64,000 nucleotides of DNA from Turnera subulata (lineage: Eukaryota; Streptophyta; Magnoliopsida; Malpighiales; Passifloraceae): positions 31,303 through 95,302 of the forward strand of contig JAKUCV010005454.1 in assembly GCA_028386065.3 (NCBI GenBank), read 5' to 3'. Made by a program: the position numbers and the translations under genes. The notes beneath the pieces are model-generated. The model had not been told where the DNA came from. It was given only the letters and a program-made list of their open reading frames with translations, and did no database searches. Shown one piece after another: positions 57,408 to 64,000 of the stretch (its first letter is position 1; the number at the start of each line of letters is the position of its first letter).

Positions 57408-59270
57408 GGGGAAGAACCCCGCTAGGAAAATGCACTCTAGATGCGGCTAAGACTTGAGAACTAAGAGATGAATAGATAATGGGGGATGGGATTGTTCAAG
57501 ATGCTAAATTGAAGGGAGGAAAGCATGAGAATTTTAGAAAGAAAATTTTTTAGAAGCTGGAAGCACTCATGCCGAGATTTACTTTTGAATTTTAAATCTA
57601 GCGAGAGAAGCTCTCTGAAGGTAACTTCAATTTATAAGGCCTAATAGTTCAATTTGATTGAAAAAAAAAAAGACCTTACAAGAGCCTCGCATCAGCACTT
57701 CCTATCTCTCTCATATTTTTTGTATATATTATTTTTACCAATTTTTTTGATATTTTTGTTTTGGAGGTAGTTAATAGTTAAACTAAGGTTTTGCATCTTT
57801 CATCAACCATGATTCATAGACCCAAAAAAAATTAAGTGGAAAATAGCACCATAACAATTCTAGTTAACATAGTAATCCAACAACATAGAATGTTGAGGCT
57901 AAAGATGGATTTAAGTTTTAGAGCATGAAGGAGAACGCCCACAACAACTTATAAAAATTACATTGAAATGTACCACGTTGACATATACATCTAAATTAGT
58001 AAATTTAAGATAAGAGAATTTGAGAAATTAAAAATCGACTTGCTTAAAAAAATGACGATCATCTGAATTAAAGGCCATTGAAGATGATGGGAATATATTT
58101 AGATCGTCTCAGAGCGATATCACCAATGTTCTCTGTTTGTGTTTTCCGGTGAATGAATATAATGTTTTTCCTGTATCACTCGCATTTTATAAGATAATTG
58201 AGGATGAGATCGTCATTAATTGTGTGAGAAAAAGGAAATATGACATTTGTCAAATTTGGTGTAATTTTTATTTTTGGGAAAATTTATCTTTTTAACACTT
58301 TATAATGCTTTAATTGCGCTTCAGATATACTTACATAATGTATATACGACAAAATAATATGTATAATTAGCAACTATTTTCTTAATTTAGTCAACTTTAT
58401 TAATAGATTTGCAAACTATTATACATTTCTAAATCACCATTCTTTTAATTTATGCCACACTAAGATAAAAGATAGTAACTCCAACTTAAGATATTGTCAT
58501 TATCTAACAAAAATAGAACATCATCAACTCTATAAGATTCTATCTTATGTCAAATCCTTATAAATTTTAAAAACTACTTGTGGAATTTACCCAAGCTAAT
58601 ATCTTACTATATAGAAATTCATGTGTTATTATTTCATCATTCATCAACCATATATATATATATATATATATATGATGATATACTTGTATGAAGTATATAC
58701 ACCTAACCATACATAGTTACCAACCATCTTCCCTACTTTCATCAAATTGTCATGTATTTACAGTTTTTTGTATAATCCATGTGTTTATATTTTATAGTTG
58801 TCTCTCATGTCTAACCTTCATTTTTCTTTTTTCTAACATGTCCCAACCTCTTCATTCAAGAATCCAAAATATAGAACTGGACTAACTATGTTGGGCCACT
58901 CGAATCAATTCTGGCCCTAAGCTATCCTTGTTGTTAATAGTACTGGGCCAGTTAAACGAACACCTAACCAGAACTTGGAGGTTCTGGAGTACGATACTAT
59001 GATACAAGGAAGCTACATGAAACACATTGTCTGATTTAGGGCAAAATTTTGGCTCTACATCTTTCCATTTATGCAGTACTTTAAAATACACACATATATA
59101 TATAGTGGCACATCGCTTATTGGGGAACCAAAGCCCACTAAATCCACCTAGCTAGGCCATTTCTCGGTGGAATTTTGATCATATATATACATATACATAG
59201 ATCTATATGATACCAGCCACTGAGCTATATATATCTCTCAAACTCTCCACTTGTAACTTCTAGTTTTCTT
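57408..59270. other. AT-rich intergenic region with (TA)n microsatellite
   Basis: No gene seen. A pure TA run is at 58650-58673. The remainder is AT-rich with only short ORFs lacking domains. Confidence 0.55.
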
Positions 59271-60750
59271 CTACTTAGGGCGACGTGCTGTCTCCACAGG
59301 CCCAGCTTGCCTTGCTAGCTGAATCGTTAAGGAACAGAAGAATTTGGTTAATTTAATCAACAAAGTAGTTTTCTATAATTTAATTATCCAAAGAAACTAA
59401 TAATAGATGCACTACCTGAAAGTAGGCCTCAAGCTTCCTTTTCAGTGTTGCATATTCTTTCTTCAGTTGTTGGAATGCCCTCATGCAACTGCTCGTGCCA
59501 ATAGGTATCACTATTAGATTAGATATCTCCTGTATATATATAGCTCTGTACGGCACCAATTACTCTAACCTAATCTATATCTATATTATTCCATGCAAAT
59601 AGTAAAATTTTGCTAAGATTTTGTTGAGCTACTAAGAATTTAAAGACAAAGAAAACATGAAGAATTTTCATCATAAGAAGTGGACCCAAATAAGTCCTAG
59701 CCGTTACTTGGAGATGATTCTTAAAAAGAAAGAAAAAAAAAAGATGGGTAAAAAAAAAAAGATGGGTAAATTACCCTTCCCCATTGCCAACCCTGCAATA
59801 TTCCCTGAAGAGAGTGCACTCAGCTTTCACCTTTTTTGCTCCAATGCTGCAATTATAAAGCATTGTTACGTTAAAGCCCAACATGGTATATACTTGATTT
59901 TTTTTTTTTGATCAACAACATGGTATATACTTGATGATACCCTCTAATTGATATTAGACTTCCTGATCAAATATTAAATGTTCATGAGTTACTGCTTAAT
60001 TATGCTTACGGACCTAGAGCAACTTCCTTTGAACTGATGCATGTATCCGTCTAACTTGTTAAAATCAAGTGGATGCTTCTCCCTGCAAAGACATCAAGAA
60101 GGGATGTTATTAATTACTGGAGAAATATAGTTGTTTTTATAGCCAAGAAAGGAGAAGAGAAGCATGCAATAAGGTGAAAAAGTACTGACAGCGCTTGCTC
60201 TATGTTATGGATTAGTCTAGCTGAATCCCTGTAGTATAATGTCACAACTTCCTCCACGAAGTTTGGGTTAGCATCATCTTGCAATTCCTCAAGCTGGATA
60301 AATTGTTCATCAAGAAATCCCTGAAAATAATCCATCATTTAACCTTCAAATTTAGAGATATATGTATACAGAATTACTATATTTGAACATCAACAAGTTT
60401 AGCACATACTAAAGATATATACAACGCATGCATATATATGCAAGTGATCTCTAAGTTTATGAGCAAAAAAAAAAAAAGTGTGATGATATCTAGGTAGAGT
60501 AACCTTAATTTGAAACTTAAATGGAAAAAAATGAATTCTAGACAATTTTGATACTAAAAATGAATGCTAGACAATAATTAGAAGGAGGAAAGGAATGCTA
60601 AATTGAGAAGGTAAATGCGCGCGGCTCAACTTAAAACTGAATGAAATTTATATATCAACTAATTAAAGGATCAAGGAGAATAATTAAAACCTGATCAAAG
60701 AGAGACTGCCTTGTGAGAGCCACATGCCTATGCATTTGGTTTCTCTCCAT
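59271..60750 (-). CDS. Histidine-containing phosphotransfer protein (AHP type)
   Basis: HPt protein that shuttles phosphoryl groups from membrane cytokinin (and osmosensing) hybrid histidine kinases to nuclear response regulators. Six minus-strand exons, 60750-60691, 60320-60190, 60082-60014, 59846-59775, 59488-59416 and 59318-59271, with phase-consistent GT-AG introns, give 150 aa, the normal length. The phospho-accepting His is H79 in YMHQFKGSCSSIGA. The flanking family blocks SLFDQGFLDEQFIQLEELQD, NPNFVEEVVTLYYRDSARLI, FREYC and LKRKLEAYFQLARQAGP are all present. The His is conserved, so it is a true AHP and not a pseudo-HPt (Asn form). The ATG at 60750 is chosen because MERNQM is the family start; the longer upstream frame is untranslated leader. 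Which AHP paralogue it is cannot be said. Confidence 0.93.
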
Positions 60751-60858
60751 ATGTAGTGTACGAGTGTTGGACAAAGCAAGAAAAAGGAGGGAGAGGAGAA
60801 AGGAGAGCTCTTGAGTGACTTGATTGAGTGATAATAATCCATGCTGGGGCAAGCGGCT

Positions 60859-60865
60859 TTATATA
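60859..60865 (-). promoter_or_regulatory. TATA box of the phosphotransfer gene
   Basis: TATATAA on the minus strand, 109 bp upstream of the ATG at 60750, a plausible core promoter position. Confidence 0.6.
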
Positions 60866-60899
60866 GTTGGCAAGTTCATTTCAAAAAAAAAAAAAATAG

Positions 60900-63800
60900 T
60901 ATAGAGAATAGAGAGAGTGGGTGCCACAACTTTTTTCTACCAAAGAAATAAAGGGAATTAGTTGATTTTCGTCTAGTGAAACTAGAAGAGAATATATGAA
61001 AAGAAGATCAGTGATGAGAAACCAATTATAGAAGCAAATTTCGCTATTGGAGGTAAGCATTCTGATTCTATTAGAAAGGAAAAAAAAAATCAGGGCTCTT
61101 TCTATTTTTGTATAAAGTATTCGAGCCAAAAATGCATGAGGATTCCTTGATGTGCACTTATTTTTAGTGAAGTACTACTGGCTTCTGTCTAATGATTTAT
61201 ACGCAAATCTCTATGATTCTGTGAGAACTTACAAATGATAACCAAATTGAACGAATGTTCTTGACTACTCTCACATAAAGTGCTTCTTTTTAATTAAGTG
61301 ATAGTGCTTTAATTATCCGACACAAAAATTCTACGAAAGCCGATTTCAAATAGGGGTGATCACAGTACCTGCCTTTTCTTTTCCTAATCATTTGGGTGAG
61401 ATCAGAATCGCTTTGTACATAAAAACAGCGGATCCCTTAGTTTCTTTCTCAATGGCATGTCTCTGTTATTCTCTTCCTAGAAAAAAAAAAAAAAACGAGT
61501 TAACCAATAAGTTAAAAAGCCTTTTTTTTTTTAACAGAAGTGAAAGCCGCCTATTTAAAAGTATTATAATAAGCTAGACCATAAATAATAACATCCATAA
61601 AAAGTTGTAGTTAAATTTTTTTAGCAACACAAGAGTGGGGTTAGTCTAAATTATATGCCACTTGATTCTGCTTAACTAAGATTTCAAGTTTGATCTTTAT
61701 ATGTGTTGAAAATATTTATTAGAAGACTCACCACCATAACTAAGTGGACAACCCAAACGAATCCGGATTACTCAAGCATAGCTGGATGTGAAATAAAAAA
61801 AATATATAGGCATGCGACAAGATACATCTACCACGATTTCACCTTATAATTAAAGTTTTTTCAAGATTCCATTATTTATTATTAAATGGTCACCTCATAT
61901 CATGAGGTAAGAATTTATTCTGGCAAAAGCGAAGCAAACATGCAAAAATGCAGCATATCCAATTAAAAACACTAAAATCATATATATTACTAATTTATTT
62001 ACGATCATGGGGCGTCATTGCTGGCTTAAAAACCACACTAATTCAGGTGAAAATTTGACAGCAAAAAGAAACAAAGAGAGCAGCCAAACAGAAAGACAAC
62101 TAAAAGCAGGGGAAGTTGCTATGGTTATGAAAAGACCTCGTACGGACGAAGCTTTTGCTGTGTCTAATCAACTTCTAATCAACCTCGACTTGTCCCTCAC
62201 TGCAAAGATACGATCTAAGCCAGAGTCCAGCATCACAAAATGTTAAATTAAGTTCAGCTTTTGACACTTTACAATGTATAGTTACTTACACTAGCATTGT
62301 TTAATTTGCAGAGAGTTGAAAAATGTGATCCATGCAAGAAGCACCAATTTTTGTTTGATACTAATGCAACCACACAGAATATGTTTTCGACAAAAAGAAA
62401 ATGCAACACGGAGAAAATATCCACAGTTTTGCTTACAAAATAATTGTAGGTGGATCCTTTTTCTTCTTTTCTGGATGATACAGAAGGAACTATATGTCTA
62501 TGCGGGTGTTCCCCTTTAATTTTTTCTTGCCACAGACCACAGTTAATATTCCCTCACCGCAGATTTTGCAGACAAGAATAGCATCAGGAGGAAATGGGAC
62601 CACTCTGATGGAACCCCTGCTTCCCTATGCCGCCATTACCATATGATGAGAGAGCTAGCTAGTTAGGGTAAAACTGGCATGACTTCACTTCACTTCACTT
62701 CACATCAAGCTCCCCGCCCTGGACTATTTAATATATTCTGTTACACAAAGTCAACTCCTTTTTTCATTAGTTTGTGAGCTTTCCACAACTTTGTAGGAAG
62801 TCAAGCTCAAGAAGTTAACACGGGGACTAACTATCTGATCACAAGGCAAATAGCACCAAACTTAGTTCAATGAGAACCCTCAACTATTCCATGCAATTAG
62901 GTGTAATTTCGCCAAGACAAATTGTACTCCAGAAGAACTATTAGCAACTAGGAGATTGTGTTATATCTGAACTAATAACATTAAGTTGGATGCATAAATG
63001 ATCAGATGATAGGAATTTTCATATGAAAAAAAGATTAATCCCTGATACAGTGAATTATGCGACAGATGGTGGGTGAAGAATATAAACATTATTACACATA
63101 TTAAGAAAAACAGAATCATAAATGACCCAAAAAAGAAAAGGTTACCACACAACATCATCGAAAAAATTAATCCAATCATTGAGATTAGAACTCTACCTCC
63201 CTTGAATAGATCCCTGCCATGTCTTTCCCTATCACTACCTGCAAACTTCACAAAAGAATAGATTCTCTCTTTATTCCTCTGCCACGGAGCCAAGAAAGAG
63301 AAGAAGGAGATGATTTACAGTGCTACAATACACAATTTCTTTTGGAATTCTGTGGTCACGTCTGCTCCTTTGCTAAAAGAGTTAAAAAGGTGAGGAGGAT
63401 ATGGGTGGGGATACTGAAGTGGAGTGGGATCAGAATATGATTTTGCAGTTGTTTTCTAGCATGGAATGGATTGGTGGTTCTCTCTCCCAATCACTCTCTC
63501 CTATGTTGATAAGAATCACACTCTGGACCGTCTATCCCCAGCTAGCAGCTTTCATAAACAGTTTTAATTGTACATGATAGTTCTTTGTTTCTTCTCTTTA
63601 TCAAATCATACAAAAATTACATCAGCACTTCCTGTTGCCTGCTGTTACATATATACTAGTCTGGTTGTTACTTTTCCCAACCAAAAAAGAGTTTTTTCTT
63701 TTTTTCCTGTTCTGATCCACAAAGGTGTTAAGTAGTATAATTTGCATATTGTCCTTACACTGATCATAATCAATCTCCAATATATATAACCAAATTACTG

Positions 63801-64000
63801 CAATCCCAAAAAAGCTTCAGAGGAGGACTTATGTTAATTAATGTGATAAACTAACAGCCACCTTTAACAGGCTCGAGCATAAGATTAAAGCAGGATGTCA
63901 GAAAGTCATCCCTTTAGAGAAAAGCTCAAATCCTAATCGAGATGGTGGATCAAAAGTGCAATGCTCAATATTTTGAAGAGTAGTTCTCAGTTTCAGAGGT
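60900..64000. other. Intergenic DNA with no supported gene
   Basis: About 3 kb of AT-rich sequence. Only short ORFs without domains are present. A (CTTCA)n repeat of about four units is at 62683-62703. I see no tRNA, rRNA, complete transposon or conserved coding block. It may contain the promoter of a gene to the right of the window. Confidence 0.55.

Noticed and set aside
59657..59911. 84-aa lysine-rich plus-strand ORF
   Set aside because: Runs across intron and exon 4 of the phosphotransfer gene on the other strand; poly-A tracts account for the lysines.

Overview
This is nuclear DNA from a eudicot plant. The evidence is the set of intron-rich genes with GT-AG introns and AT-rich introns (MMS19, PAF1/ELF7, a histidine phosphotransfer protein, a plant-type GT14 glycosyltransferase), together with Ty1-copia, LINE and hAT elements of plant type. 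The family cannot be fixed from the sequence alone; a Rosaceae-like woody dicot is a guess. One assembly gap (N run) lies at 26440-26500.

The left part (1-38400) is a restless tandem duplication. The ancestral block was: 3' end of a GT14 gene, a clavaminate-synthase-like (CSL, TauD-type Fe(II)/2-oxoglutarate dioxygenase) gene A, a second CSL gene B, and the 5' part of a D-box-bearing gene. Unit 1 runs from about 4765 to 17625 and unit 2 from about 17915 to 38400. A fifth, broken CSL copy sits at 353-1308. CSL-A (5239-6463, 328 aa) and CSL-B' (32653-34152, 320 aa) are intact. CSL-B (7570-9738) is a pseudogene cut by LTR fragments. CSL-A' (18414-23583) has lost its own start to two insertions but keeps an open reading frame that begins inside a solo LTR. 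The unit junction carries an inverted copy of the 5' end of the D-box gene, so that 5' end is present three times.

Each insertion can be dated against the sister unit, which acts as an empty site. Unit 1 received a 5.8-kb copia-type element with nearly identical LTRs, a dead pol and a long array of short hairpins (10148-15989). Unit 2 received an apparently intact hAT transposon (18807-22540), a 1.5-kb solo LTR (23466-24992), a 1.9-kb hAT-type element whose target duplication includes a start codon (25012-26922), a LINE 3' fragment holding a decayed Ty1-copia element (27511-32279), and a 0.8-kb non-autonomous relative of the intact hAT (34986-35772).

The right part (38400-64000) is ordinary single-copy gene space: the complete D-box gene (36069-38390), MMS19 (20 exons, 39066-49600), PAF1/ELF7 (12 exons, minus strand, tail-to-tail with MMS19, 50921-55509), a weak acidic ORF (56925-57395), and a canonical histidine phosphotransfer protein of the cytokinin relay (59271-60750). 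The last 3 kb hold no gene I can support.

The genes do not form a pathway. MMS19 (Fe-S protein maturation), PAF1 (transcription elongation and chromatin) and the phosphotransfer protein (cytokinin signalling) are independent housekeeping or signalling genes. Exon coordinates were worked out by hand from splice-site consensus, reading-frame continuity and family similarity.
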